DNA of 64,000 nt from Closterium sp. Naga37s-1 (Eukaryota > Streptophyta > Zygnematophyceae > Desmidiales > Closteriaceae). Within the stretch, counting starts at the first letter, position 1; every line of letters begins with the position of its first letter. The stretch is taken from NCBI GenBank assembly GCA_947471745.1, contig CANJKZ010000960.1, positions 930,001 through 994,000 of the forward strand. The letters run 5' to 3'. The position numbers were made by a program, and so were the translations under genes. This document shows, piece after piece, positions 53,945 to 63,585 of the stretch. Below the pieces are notes generated by a model that saw only the letters and a list, made by a program, of their open reading frames with translations, was not told where the DNA came from and ran no database searches.

Positions 53945-54801
53945 TGTTATGTGATGCTATCATATGCATTCACGTCTGTCTGCCTCCCATCACATGTTCG
54001 TGCGTTGCATGCGTGGTGTGAGCGTGTGCAAGAAAATTTGTGTTTGATGTGGTTTGGTTTTTCTGAGTGTGTGTGAATGTTATTTGGCTTGAGCAGATAT
54101 CTGAAGTGACTCCTCTGCTCAAGATCTTTGCGACGAACCAAGTATCGCTTCAATCGGAGCACGAACAAGAAAGTTACGAACGTTGGAAGTTCGTATGCTT
54201 TTGATATTTGGTTGTGGTGACTATGGGAAGTTGTGGGGTTGACTCCATAAGGGGTATAGACTTTTGGGGGTTGGGAAATTCGTCAACATCACTGTAGATG
54301 CTGCCAAGTGGTTGGGAGGAGCCAAACCAGGTTGGCAAGTGTGGCCAAGTTGGGTAAGGTGGATGGCATGGGTTGGGAAAGTGACAAAAGTAAAAGTGGG
54401 AGGGGATTTGATGTGCTTATGGGGTTTCCCTGGTTGGGGACTCCTTGGGGACCTCCCCTCTCGTCCTCCCCTTCCCTCCTACCTGGTTTCTAGCTACTCA
54501 AACTTTCTTGTGTGAATCTTGTGAGACTCTTGTGATTGAGTTAAGATACTATGGCAGCATACCCCCCTGTGCGCCGAAATTGATAAATCGAGTTATACTT
54601 CACCTCTTGATACGATTCAACTTGGGAATTGTAGCTACGCTCTAGAGATACAACATATCCAAAATTGGTGAAGTTTTAACGGTGCGTTTTTCGTCGACGG
54701 CGTTTCTTGTGAGCGCGACGTTTCTGTCCAGAATTCTAAGCCAACGATTTTGAGAAATTTAGGCACCTAATCTTCGTAGACTCCGTCCTTAGTCTCTAAC
54801 A
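53945..54801 (+). repeat. 5' LTR of element C (857 bp)
   Basis: Begins TGTTATGTGATGC and ends GTCTCTAACA. It is repeated without visible change at 58116-58972. Confidence 0.95.
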
Positions 54802-54803
54802 AG

Positions 54804-54815
54804 TGGTATCAGAGC
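54804..54815 (+). other. Primer-binding site of element C
   Basis: TGGTATCAGAGC, 2 nt after the LTR; full match to the initiator tRNA-Met type PBS. The leader 54816-55037 between PBS and gag shows nothing further. Confidence 0.9.
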
Positions 54816-55037
54816 TGATTAAGGACTTTGTGGAGAGTCTACTTAAGTGTGAAGACCCTCCTAGACCCACCATGGCCTGTGGGCGTGCCTAAGTGGAGTT
54901 CTGGAGGTTGCATGTGACTTCCGCTAAGGGGAAACTCTGCCGAAATTTCGTTGGCGCCGACACTTGTGAAAATATTGTGGGACTTCGGTGTGGACAGCAA
55001 AGGGGGGAGCTGAAACCTGTGATTGGGAGCAGAGGAA

Positions 55038-57917
55038 ATGAGTCAAGGGAGTGGAGAAGCAGCTGAGAAGAGGAGTGAGCCGCCATCATCCAAGATTGAG
55101 GCGTTGGATGGCTCCAACTACGAGGAATGGAGCGGGCGAATGAGGAGCGTCTTCAAGCGCTACAAGCTTCTGAAACTTGCGATGGGAGAAGAGAAGATGC
55201 CCGAGGAAGGAGATGCTCGAGATCGGTGGATTGAGCGGAGCGCGGTGTTGTTCGACCTCATCTTGCAATCGGTCAACAACGACATGTTCCAGCACATCAA
55301 GGACTTGGTTGAGTTGGACGACTCCGGTCCAAAGGCGTGGAAGCTACTACGCGACGTGATTCAGCCCAACACGCTGCCCATGGTGATCGTGCTCGAGAAG
55401 GAGCTGGCGGCCATCTCCATGCGATCGGGAGATGATGTGAAGCCGGTCCTTGACAAGATCAAGGACACATATGCGAGGATGGCAGCGGCGGGCAGCGAGG
55501 TGTCGCAGATGCAGCAATGCACCAAGATCATCTCGGTGCTCGACAACTCGTGGGATAACCTCATCCCCACCCTCAACGTTCAGCAGGACAAGTGGACGCC
55601 TGAGTGGCTACGGCAGCAGATTCTGCAGGAGGACTTCCGCAGGCGCCACACGGGAGGTGGTGCTGCCAACAAAACTGCTGAGGGGTATGGAGTTGCAGGA
55701 GGCAGCAGAGGAAGAGGGGGAGGGAGAGGCCGAGGCCGTGGGAGAGGCTTTGGCAGAGGGAGAGGCCGATGTGACTACAATGAGGGGCATGGGAGCTCTG
55801 GAGGCAGGGGGAGCACCCGAATGGAGGGTGCGTGCTGGTACTGCAAGAAGGCTGGACACCCATGGTTCAAGTGTTTCAGCCGGCCTAAAGGATGGACGCC
55901 TCCAGGCATGAAGCCGCCAAGTGGTGAACGTGCACGAGGTGGCGCTGTGCAAGGTACAGGTGCACAAGGTAAAGCCGACCCTGTGATGTTCCTCATGGTT
56001 GAGGATGTGAAAGGGAGTGAGGGTGATGTGGGCTCGGTTGGGAAGGTTGTGATGCACCCCCTTACTCACTGGGTGATAGATTCAGGTTGCACAAGTCACA
56101 TGACCCCACGGGCAGATTTGCTTGATGAGGTAAAGTCCCCTGGAAAGATTAAGTTTGTGGCTGCTGCTTCAGGTGCTTTGCTCCCTGTAATTGGTGTTGG
56201 GAATGCCAAGGTGATGGGAGCCAACGGGGAGCTTGTGGGGCTTGGGAATGTACTGCTGGTTGAAGGTTTGTCCGCTAACCTCCTCTCTGTGCGCCGACTG
56301 CAGAAAAGCAAGGCCAAAGTTACGTTCGGCCCAACCAGCTGCCGTGCAAAGCTTGGGAAGTTGCTGCTTTGGGATTTGGAGGAGAAGAGCAGCTGCATCA
56401 AGGACCTATGGCAGCTGCCCATCACCCCTTGGAACAGGAAACCTCCAGCAACGGCAGCGGCAGCAGCAACGGCAAAGGCAACTACGGGAGGAGAGGAGAC
56501 TGCACCAACTGATGGGGCCCTGGATGCAGTCAAGAAGGTGCAGCAACCACAGCAGTCACATAGTGAGGTGCTTGCTGGTGTGGATGCGACAGCTGCATGG
56601 GCAAAGGCTTCATCTGGGAGTGGTGAAGCCGATTGGGAGACATGGCACGAAAGGATGTGTCATGTGAACTTTCCAATGCTGCAGAAGTTGGTGAATGATG
56701 GGAGCTTGAAGGGGCTAGAGGTGAAAGGGGCAGCAAAGGAGATTGGGAGCTGCCCTACATGCCTTGAGACCAAATTCACGAAATTTCCCTTCAGCAGCAG
56801 GGCGGGACCAGCCAAGGCTCCACTTGCACTTGTGCACATGGATGTGGTGGGCCCTACAAGGGCCCTTTCTCTCTCGGGCAGCCGCTACTTCTTGACGATT
56901 GTGGACGATCACACGCGTGCGGTGTGGGTGTACCCTCTCAAGACCAAGGGGGAGGTGGCAGCGGCTGTTATCAAGGAGTGGATGCCGAGAGCTCAAAGGG
57001 AGAGCGGACACAAGGTGAAGGTGATCCGCACTGACAACGGGGGAGAATTCATTGGCGCTGATTTTGAGGCGGTGCTGAAGAAGAAGGGGATCCAGCATCA
57101 GCTCACGGTGCCCTATAACCCACAGCAGAACGGCGTGGCTGAGCAGTTCAACCGGACCCTGCAGGAAGGTGCTCGCACTCTCCTTGGGCGTGCAGGGTTG
57201 CCGGATCCGTTTTGGGTGACTGCACTGCGGCAGGTCGCTCTTGTGAAGAACCGGGTGTTGGCGACTGTGGGGGACAAGCAGTGGGTCCCCTACACCAAGT
57301 GGTATGGGAGTGCGCCAGCAGTCAACATGCTGAGAGCCTACGGGTGCATGGTGGTGTTTCATGTGCCGAAGGAGAAGAGGGGAAAACTGGAGGCTTCTGG
57401 GAGATGGGGTGTGCACTTGGGGCTTGCTAAGGATCACAAGGGCTGGTTGATATGGGACTTAACCAGCCAGCAGCTGACTGTGTCGAGGAATGTGAAGTTC
57501 CTCGAGTCCTTATACTACAAGGAGTGGAAGCAGCAGCATCAGAAGCTTCCTACTACACCGCTGATCATTGAGGCTGATGAGGTGCAGCGGCCTTCGAGGC
57601 AAATGCAGGTCACTGTCTCAGAGGATGAGATCTCTGGGGTGACTGAGGATGGGGGAGAACCTGAGGTGGAGGAGCATCAGCAGCAGCAGCAGGAGCAGCA
57701 GCCGCAGCAGCAACAGCAGCAGCAGCAGCAAGATGCTCCACCACGTGACCAACGTCCGCCTGAGCGTCCTAGGAGGGATGTGCGCCCTCCTAATAGGCTG
57801 ACCTATGCGAGCCGAGGCACACCAAGTGTGGTACCTGCTGGGAGTGTGACTGAGCAGTGCAATGAGGATGAGATAGCCTACTGCTATGGGGCTGGATTGA
57901 GAGGTTTTGGAGCATAG
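55038..57917 (+). CDS. copia Gag-protease-integrase polyprotein lacking RT (element C)
   Basis: 959 residues from the ATG at 55038 (MSQGSGEAAEKRSE). Gag has EEWSGRMRSVFKRYKLL near the N-terminus, a Gly/Arg-rich stretch, then the zinc knuckle CWYCKKAGHPWFKC (residue 266). The protease motif is VIDSGCTSHMT (Asp 348). GAG-pre-integrase reads WHERMCHVNF with CPTCLETKF. Integrase has Asp 602 (HMDVVGP), Asp 666 (IRTDNGGEF) and Glu 702 (NGVAEQFNRT), the DD35E spacing. After a Gln-rich spacer and the linker RPPNRLTYASRG, the frame stops at 57917 in unrelated-looking sequence, just where the sister element B enters RT. Domains and residues up to that point look functional, so the product could still form particles and integrate cDNA. 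Confidence 0.93.
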   Translation: MSQGSGEAAEKRSEPPSSKIEALDGSNYEEWSGRMRSVFKRYKLLKLAMGEEKMPEEGDARDRWIERSAVLFDLILQSVNNDMFQHIKDLVELDDSGPKAWKLLRDVIQPNTLPMVIVLEKELAAISMRSGDDVKPVLDKIKDTYARMAAAGSEVSQMQQCTKIISVLDNSWDNLIPTLNVQQDKWTPEWLRQQILQEDFRRRHTGGGAANKTAEGYGVAGGSRGRGGGRGRGRGRGFGRGRGRCDYNEGHGSSGGRGSTRMEGACWYCKKAGHPWFKCFSRPKGWTPPGMKPPSGERARGGAVQGTGAQGKADPVMFLMVEDVKGSEGDVGSVGKVVMHPLTHWVIDSGCTSHMTPRADLLDEVKSPGKIKFVAAASGALLPVIGVGNAKVMGANGELVGLGNVLLVEGLSANLLSVRRLQKSKAKVTFGPTSCRAKLGKLLLWDLEEKSSCIKDLWQLPITPWNRKPPATAAAAATAKATTGGEETAPTDGALDAVKKVQQPQQSHSEVLAGVDATAAWAKASSGSGEADWETWHERMCHVNFPMLQKLVNDGSLKGLEVKGAAKEIGSCPTCLETKFTKFPFSSRAGPAKAPLALVHMDVVGPTRALSLSGSRYFLTIVDDHTRAVWVYPLKTKGEVAAAVIKEWMPRAQRESGHKVKVIRTDNGGEFIGADFEAVLKKKGIQHQLTVPYNPQQNGVAEQFNRTLQEGARTLLGRAGLPDPFWVTALRQVALVKNRVLATVGDKQWVPYTKWYGSAPAVNMLRAYGCMVVFHVPKEKRGKLEASGRWGVHLGLAKDHKGWLIWDLTSQQLTVSRNVKFLESLYYKEWKQQHQKLPTTPLIIEADEVQRPSRQMQVTVSEDEISGVTEDGGEPEVEEHQQQQQEQQPQQQQQQQQQDAPPRDQRPPERPRRDVRPPNRLTYASRGTPSVVPAGSVTEQCNEDEIAYCYGAGLRGFGA

Positions 57918-58007
57918 TGATGTGAGAGAGAGATGTTGCAGAGGGGTGCTGCAGATCTGAGCAAAGAGGAGATGTTGGAAGGAGATGATAGTCCATTATG
58001 ATGAGGG

Positions 58008-58058
58008 TTGGAGGAACATTGGAAGGGCATGAAGCTTGCTGGGATGAGTGTGCATTGA
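58008..58058 (+). pseudogene. Remnant of the RNase H C-terminus in element C
   Basis: In a frame different from the polyprotein, 58008-58058 reads LEEHWKGMKLAGMSVH and a stop. Element B ends VEQQHWKCCKLAGMALN and a stop. This is the original pol 3' end, so RT and nearly all of RNase H were removed by an internal deletion between about 57870 and 58008. Confidence 0.75.
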
Positions 58059-58101
58059 GGGTGCATGATTGAGCTATGGCATGTGGGATGATGGTAGGCA
58101 G

Positions 58102-58115
58102 CCAGAGGGGGAGTT
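58102..58115 (+). other. Polypurine tract of element C
   Basis: CCAGAGGGGGAGTT directly before the 3' LTR; its end GAGGGGGAGTT is shared with element B. Confidence 0.85.
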
Positions 58116-58972
58116 TGTTATGTGATGCTATCATATGCATTCACGTCTGTCTGCCTCCCATCACATGTTCGTGCGTTGCATGCGTGGTGTGAGCGTGTGC
58201 AAGAAAATTTGTGTTTGATGTGGTTTGGTTTTTCTGAGTGTGTGTGAATGTTATTTGGCTTGAGCAGATATCTGAAGTGACTCCTCTGCTCAAGATCTTT
58301 GCGACGAACCAAGTATCGCTTCAATCGGAGCACGAACAAGAAAGTTACGAACGTTGGAAGTTCGTATGCTTTTGATATTTGGTTGTGGTGACTATGGGAA
58401 GTTGTGGGGTTGACTCCATAAGGGGTATAGACTTTTGGGGGTTGGGAAATTCGTCAACATCACTGTAGATGCTGCCAAGTGGTTGGGAGGAGCCAAACCA
58501 GGTTGGCAAGTGTGGCCAAGTTGGGTAAGGTGGATGGCATGGGTTGGGAAAGTGACAAAAGTAAAAGTGGGAGGGGATTTGATGTGCTTATGGGGTTTCC
58601 CTGGTTGGGGACTCCTTGGGGACCTCCCCTCTCGTCCTCCCCTTCCCTCCTACCTGGTTTCTAGCTACTCAAACTTTCTTGTGTGAATCTTGTGAGACTC
58701 TTGTGATTGAGTTAAGATACTATGGCAGCATACCCCCCTGTGCGCCGAAATTGATAAATCGAGTTATACTTCACCTCTTGATACGATTCAACTTGGGAAT
58801 TGTAGCTACGCTCTAGAGATACAACATATCCAAAATTGGTGAAGTTTTAACGGTGCGTTTTTCGTCGACGGCGTTTCTTGTGAGCGCGACGTTTCTGTCC
58901 AGAATTCTAAGCCAACGATTTTGAGAAATTTAGGCACCTAATCTTCGTAGACTCCGTCCTTAGTCTCTAACA
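58116..58972 (+). repeat. 3' LTR of element C (857 bp)
   Basis: Same length and, by eye, same sequence as the 5' LTR; followed by the duplication TCACA. Confidence 0.95.
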
Positions 58973-60817
58973 TCACATCACCTCACATCACATCACCTCA
59001 CATCACATCACATCACATCACATCACATCACATCACATCACATCACATCACATCACATCACATCACATCACATCACCTCACATCACATCACCTCACATGA
59101 TATCACCTCACATCACATCACATCACATCACATCACATCACATCACATCACATCACATCACATCACATCACCTCACATCACCTCACATCACCTTAAATCA
59201 CATCACCTCCCGTCACATCACATCACCTCACATCACCTCACATCACCTCACATCACCTCACCTCACATCACCTCACATCACATCACCTCACATCACCTCA
59301 CATCACCTCACATCACATCACCTCACATCACATCACCTCACATCACATCACCTCACTTCACATCACCTCACATCACATCACCTCACATCACCTCACATCA
59401 CATCACCTCACATCACCTCACATCACCTCACATCACATCACCTCACATCACATCACCTCACATCACCTCACCTCACTTCACATCACCTCACATCACATCA
59501 CCTCACATCGCCTCACATCACATCACCTCACATCTCCTCACATCACCTCACATCACATCACCTCACATCACATCACCTCACATCACATCACCTCACATCA
59601 CATCACCTCACATCACATCATCTCACATCACATCACCTCACCTCACATCACATCACCTCACATCACATCACCTCACATCACATCACCTCACATCACATCA
59701 CAGCACATCACATCACATCACATCACATCACATCACATCACATCACATCACCTCGCGTCACATCACCTCACATCACATCACATCACATCACCTCACATCA
59801 CATCACCTCACATCACATCACCTCACATCACATCACCTCACATCACATCACATCACATCACATCACATCACATCACATCACATCACATCACCTCACATCA
59901 CCTCACATCACCTCACATCACATCACCTCACATCACATCACCTCACATCACATCACATCACATCACATCACATCACATCACCTCACATCACATCACCTCA
60001 CTTCACATCACCTCACATCACATCACCTCACATCACCTCACATCACATCACCTCACATCACCTCACATCACCTCACATCACATCACCTCACATCACATCA
60101 CCTCACATCACATCACATCACATCACATCACATCACATCACATCACATTACCTCACATCACCTCAAATCACATCACCTCCCGTCATATCACATCACCTCA
60201 CGTCACATCACCTCACGTCACATCACATCACCTCACATCACATCACCTCACATCACATCACCTCACATCACATCATCTCACATCACATCACCTCACCTCA
60301 CATCACATCACCTCACATCACATCACCTCACATCACATCACATCACAGCACATCACATCACATCACATCACATCACATCACCTCACATCACCTTAAATCA
60401 CATCACCTCCCGTCACATCACATCACCTCACGTCACATCATCTCACCTCACATCACATCACCTCGCGTCACATCACATCACCTCAAATCACATCACATCA
60501 CCTCACATCACATCACCTCACATCACATCACCTCACATCACATCACCTCACATCACATCACATCACATCACATCACATCACATCACATCACATCACATCA
60601 CATCACCTCACATCACCTCACATCACCTCACATCACATCATCTCACATCACATCACCTCACATCACATCACATCACATCACATCACATCACATCACATCA
60701 CATCACATCACATCACATCACCTCACATCACCTCAAATCACATCACCTCACGTCACCACACATCACCTCACGTCACATCACCTCACGTCACATCACCTCA
60801 CGTCACATCACCTCACG
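58973..60817. repeat. Pentamer satellite, right segment
   Basis: Same TCACA/TCACC units as the main block. The last 80 bp become TCACG-rich (CCTCACGTCACATCA) and stop 8 nt from the splice donor of the exon at 60825. Confidence 0.95.
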
Positions 60818-60824
60818 CCCTCAC

Positions 60825-61352
60825 CTTAACCTTAGCAGCAGCCCCGTCGTCCTCCCCTGCTCTCTCCGACTCCCCTCCACGCTGCAGCCCCACCAGCACC
60901 GCCGCCACCCCCACCACCGCCACTGCGCCGCCCACAATGGCTGCCATGCCGCCCATGTCGCCCCCCGCTGCCGCCCGCACAGTGCGGGGTTGCCTGGGGC
61001 GCGCGACTGCAAGGGGGAGCACTGCGGGGCGGGCTGCTGGGAGCCATGCGCCTGGCAAGCAAGGGGCGCGCGAGTGTGGGTGTGGCGGGGGGGGCAGCTG
61101 CGTGGCGGCGCAGCAGCAGCGCGCGCAGGGGGAGGCGGACGCGCGTGGTGCTGTGAGGAGGGGAAGGGAGGGCAGGGCAGGGAAGGAGGGGAACGGGGGT
61201 GGGTTGTTGCGGTGAGGGGGGGGAAAGGCGCAAGGAAGAAGATTGAGCGCAGGTTGAATGGCAGGGAGGAGCGGGCACGCGGGGAGATGGCACGCGCAGT
61301 GAGGGCTGTGTGCGGGTGCCGGCTGAGGTCGCCCGGTGATGAGGGGCGGCAC
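60825..61352 (-). CDS. Proposed first visible exon of the zinc-finger gene: plastid transit peptide plus one membrane span
   Basis: The minus-strand frame is open from about 61352 to the donor AAG|GTGAGG at 60825. It has a basic, Ser/Ala/Pro-rich stretch ending RPRQPRTVRAAAGG, a transit-peptide-like cleavage context. Next comes MAAIVGGAVAVVGVAAVLVG (60947 to about 60888), one hydrophobic span, then a short charged segment (ESERAGEDD) and AAAKVK. The span plus the VPCAACKGSG zinc fingers at 9268 would give a membrane-anchored plastid protein. The first in-frame ATG codons (60956, 60947) are too late to include the transit peptide, so the true start is probably in an upstream exon (a candidate ATG in another frame lies near 61922) or is non-AUG. 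The 5' boundary given is only the edge of the open frame. Other open frames on both strands here are GC-driven. Confidence 0.5.
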
Positions 61353-61379
61353 AGAGGGACGAGCAGAGGGGCGAGCGAG

Positions 61380-61840
61380 TGAGGGGATGCGCGAAAGGGG
61401 AAGGGCGTTGGGGGAAGGGGGAGGGAGGAGATGCGCGAAAGGCGCGAGGCGAGGGGCGAGGGCGAGGGGCGAAGGGCAAGGGGCGAGGAGGGGAGCAACC
61501 GGCGAAGGGGGGTGAGGGCGGCGCGACGGGTGGAGGCGACGGCGGGGAAGGATGGGGTGCGCTGGTGTGCCGCGCGCGGATCAGCGGTGACACATGGGGC
61601 ATGGCGGGTGGCGCATGACGGGTAGCGCATGCACTACGCGTGCGCACTGAGGGCGGGCGCGGGGAGGAGCGGGAGGAGCGGGAGGAGCGGGAGGAGCGGG
61701 AGGGGCGGGATGGGCGGGTGGGGGTGGATGGTAGACGCAGTGAGAGAGCGGGTGGTGTGGTGAGGGCAGTGGGTGGTGAGGTGAGGGCAGTGGGTGGTGA
61801 GGTGAGGGCGGTGGGTCAGCACAGGCGCGATGTGCGGCGG
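61380..61840. repeat. GC-rich simple repeats upstream of the 60.8-kb exon
   Basis: Blocks of GGGAGGAGC units at about 61660-61715 and three copies of a 21-bp unit containing GTGAGGGCAGTGGGTG at about 61757-61812. The region probably holds the promoter or 5' exon of the minus-strand gene, but no single signal can be defined. 61841-62110 shows nothing recognisable. Confidence 0.5.
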
Positions 61841-62113
61841 TGAGGGCGCGGTACTGACGCAATGTGTGGGCAGACGACGACGAGAGCGGCGGCGAAGCGA
61901 CGAGGGCGAGCGATGGTGCCATGGTGGGATGCACGGCGACAGTCGCGGAATCGAGTCTGATGGCAATCTAGCACTGTTGTGCCGGAGGGCTGATGAGGAG
62001 TATAGTTATGAACGAATTTACAGCATTATGAGTTATTGTAAAGATTTTTTGGGCAATCCTTACCGCGTACGTCAACACCGTGTAGAGCAGGGCTCGTGCT
62101 AGGAATTGGGGCA

Positions 62114-62690
62114 CCCTGAGGCCTCAGGGCAGGCCCTCAGATATCAGGCTTTTTACCCTGATTTGACTGATTTTCAGCCTCTTTTCCATTTTGTAACCCT
62201 GAAATTTCAGCCTTTTTTTATGGAAGGGGACTGATTTTTCAGCCTTTTATCGAACGTGTACACTGAATGCAGACTCCAAAATTTTGTAACAAAAACAACA
62301 CAGTCGTGAGATGGCATGAATTGTCCCAGTTGGTTTCGTAATTTTCTGCCGAAGGGAAAGGTCTACGGGTCGATGCCCTGCAACATCACATATACACATA
62401 TAGTATATATATGAGATCAGGCTTTTTTTTCTAGGAACCCTGAAATTTCAGGCTTTTTTTTTTTAGAACACTGACAATCAGCCTTTTTTTTCACAGGGAC
62501 CCTGATGCATCAGGGTCTCTAAAAGTGAATCTGAGGGCCTGCCTCAAAGCACTTTTATAAGTTCTTTAAAAATGCCCTGATTTGTCAGGGAAAATTTTCA
62601 AAGCCTTCCTGTATGTTCAGGGCTTTTACTGACGTTAATCATGACCTGTCAGGGCAAAAAAAACATGTGTTCAGGGTTCAGATTTTAGCA
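62114..62690. repeat. Iterated CCCTGANNNNTCAGGG palindromes in an AT-rich stretch
   Basis: Palindromes with different centres occur at 62114 (centre GGCC), 62438 (AATT; 15 of 16 positions), 62500 (TGCA) and 62575 (TTTG, imperfect). A decayed copy lies near 62197 (AATT), and single half-sites (CAGGG, TCAGGC, CCCTGA) are scattered through the segment. T-runs of 7 to 10 follow several half-sites. Base composition differs sharply from the GC-rich flanks. Identity unknown. Confidence 0.65.
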
Positions 62691-62756
62691 CAGACCAGAC
62701 CAGACTCTGCTGAGGAGTGCAGAGCAGCATGGCACATGACGAGATGGGAGTGTTCC

Positions 62757-62898
62757 TGTCAGAATGTTATGTTTGTCTAGCCTGCAGTGGGGTACTCAAT
62801 AGTGAGTACAGCCCAATTTAGGGTTTGCTATATGTACTCAACTGCTTGCTAGTGAAACCCCTCTTCTCTGTTTCATTCATTCGTTCCAGATTCTAACA
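62757..62898 (+). repeat. LTR of copia family D, copy 1 (142 bp)
   Basis: Begins TGTCAGAATGTTATG and ends GATTCTAACA, followed by TGGAATCAGGGC, a diverged tRNA-iMet PBS (62899-62910). It contains the hairpin GTACTC-AATAGT-GAGTAC. Similar along its length to the LTR at 63449. Confidence 0.7.
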
Positions 62899-63448
62899 TG
62901 GAATCAGGGCAGGTCGACCCTCCAGTGTCGATCCTGTGCATGGGCCCACCCAATGCTTCCGCTGCTGTCCTGCCTCTAGCGCGCCTCGGGCGTGCACTGT
63001 TTTCCTGCCTGCCGCGCGCTCATGGCGCGCGGCAATTTTTCTTCCCGCCGCGCGCTCGGGGCGCGCGGCGGTTTTCTGCCCGTCGCGCCAACCGGGGGCA
63101 GCGCGGCGCCCTGTTCTGCCCGTCGTGCGCCCCGTGGCGCGCGACGGTGCCCTGCCCGTCGCGCGCCCCGGGGCGTGCGGCGGTTTCGTCGCCCGTCGCG
63201 GCGCCTCGGGGGGCTCGGGCGCGGCCCTCCCGTCGCCCGTCGTGACGACATCGGGGGCCCGCGTGGCCCCCCCTTCCATCGCCCGACGTGGCGCCCTCGG
63301 GGGCCCGCGCGCGGCCCCCTCCCGTCGCCCTTCGAGGTGCCCTCGGGGGCCAGCGTGCGGCCCCCTCCTGACACCCGTCGTGGCGCCCGAGGGGGCCAGT
63401 GCGCGGCCCCCTCCTGACGCCCGTCGTGGCGCCCTAGGGGGCCCGCGC
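62899..63448 (+). mobile_element. Family D leader, copy 1: PBS plus GC-rich tandem repeats
   Basis: After the PBS comes about 540 bp of very GC-rich repeats of roughly 40 to 60 bp, built around GCGCGC...GGCGCGCGGC and CCCGTCGTGGCGCCC. Many units are self-complementary. No gag frame follows before the next LTR at 63449. Open frames in all directions here are a result of GC content. The layout LTR-PBS-repeat leader parallels element A. Confidence 0.55.
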
Positions 63449-63585
63449 TGTCAGAATATTATGTTTCTCTAGTCTGCAGTGGGGTACTCTATATTGAGTA
63501 CAGCCCTTTTAGGGTTTGCTATATGTATCCCAATGTTTGCTAGTGAACTCCTTCCTCTTCTCTCATTCATTCCTATTTCTTCACA
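63449..63585 (+). repeat. LTR of copia family D, copy 2 (137 bp)
   Basis: Begins TGTCAGAATATTATG and ends TATTTCTTCACA, followed by TGGTATAGAGC (PBS, 63586-63596). The hairpin GTACTC-TATATT-GAGTAC is conserved although the loop has changed. The tail resembles that of the element A LTR. Confidence 0.7.

Larger units (their letters stand above)
53945..58972 (+). mobile_element. Ty1/copia element C: RT-less deletion derivative
   Basis: LTRs of 857 bp (53945-54801 and 58116-58972) show no difference I could find. The target duplication is TCACA (53940-53944 and 58973-58977). The PBS is TGGTATCAGAGC at 54804 and the polypurine tract is CCAGAGGGGGAGTT at 58102. The internal region is only 3314 bp and encodes Gag, protease and integrase but no reverse transcriptase or RNase H, apart from a 3' remnant. 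Intact ends, matching LTRs and a clean duplication show that it transposed recently, presumably with RT supplied in trans. Confidence 0.92.
9269..60824 (-). other. Proposed 51.6-kb intron made of pentamer satellite and nested retrotransposons
   Basis: The donor AAG|GTGAGG (60825/60824) and the acceptor CCCCAGCAG|GTGCC (9269/9268) are both phase 0 on the minus strand. Only 8 nt separate the donor from the satellite, and about 51 nt (with a CTGAT branch-point-like motif) separate the satellite from the acceptor. No other host exon is visible between them; everything else is satellite or copia. The alternative is that two truncated genes flank an unrelated satellite block. Confidence 0.55.

Noticed and set aside
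9320..60817. CRISPR array or prokaryotic repeat system
   Set aside because: There are no unique spacers, the unit is 5 bp, and the window is clearly eukaryotic (introns, copia).
9320..60817. Telomere or centromere
   Set aside because: The pentamer is not a plant or algal telomere repeat, and there is no evidence of centromere function. An AGGGTTAG near 4301 is a single occurrence.
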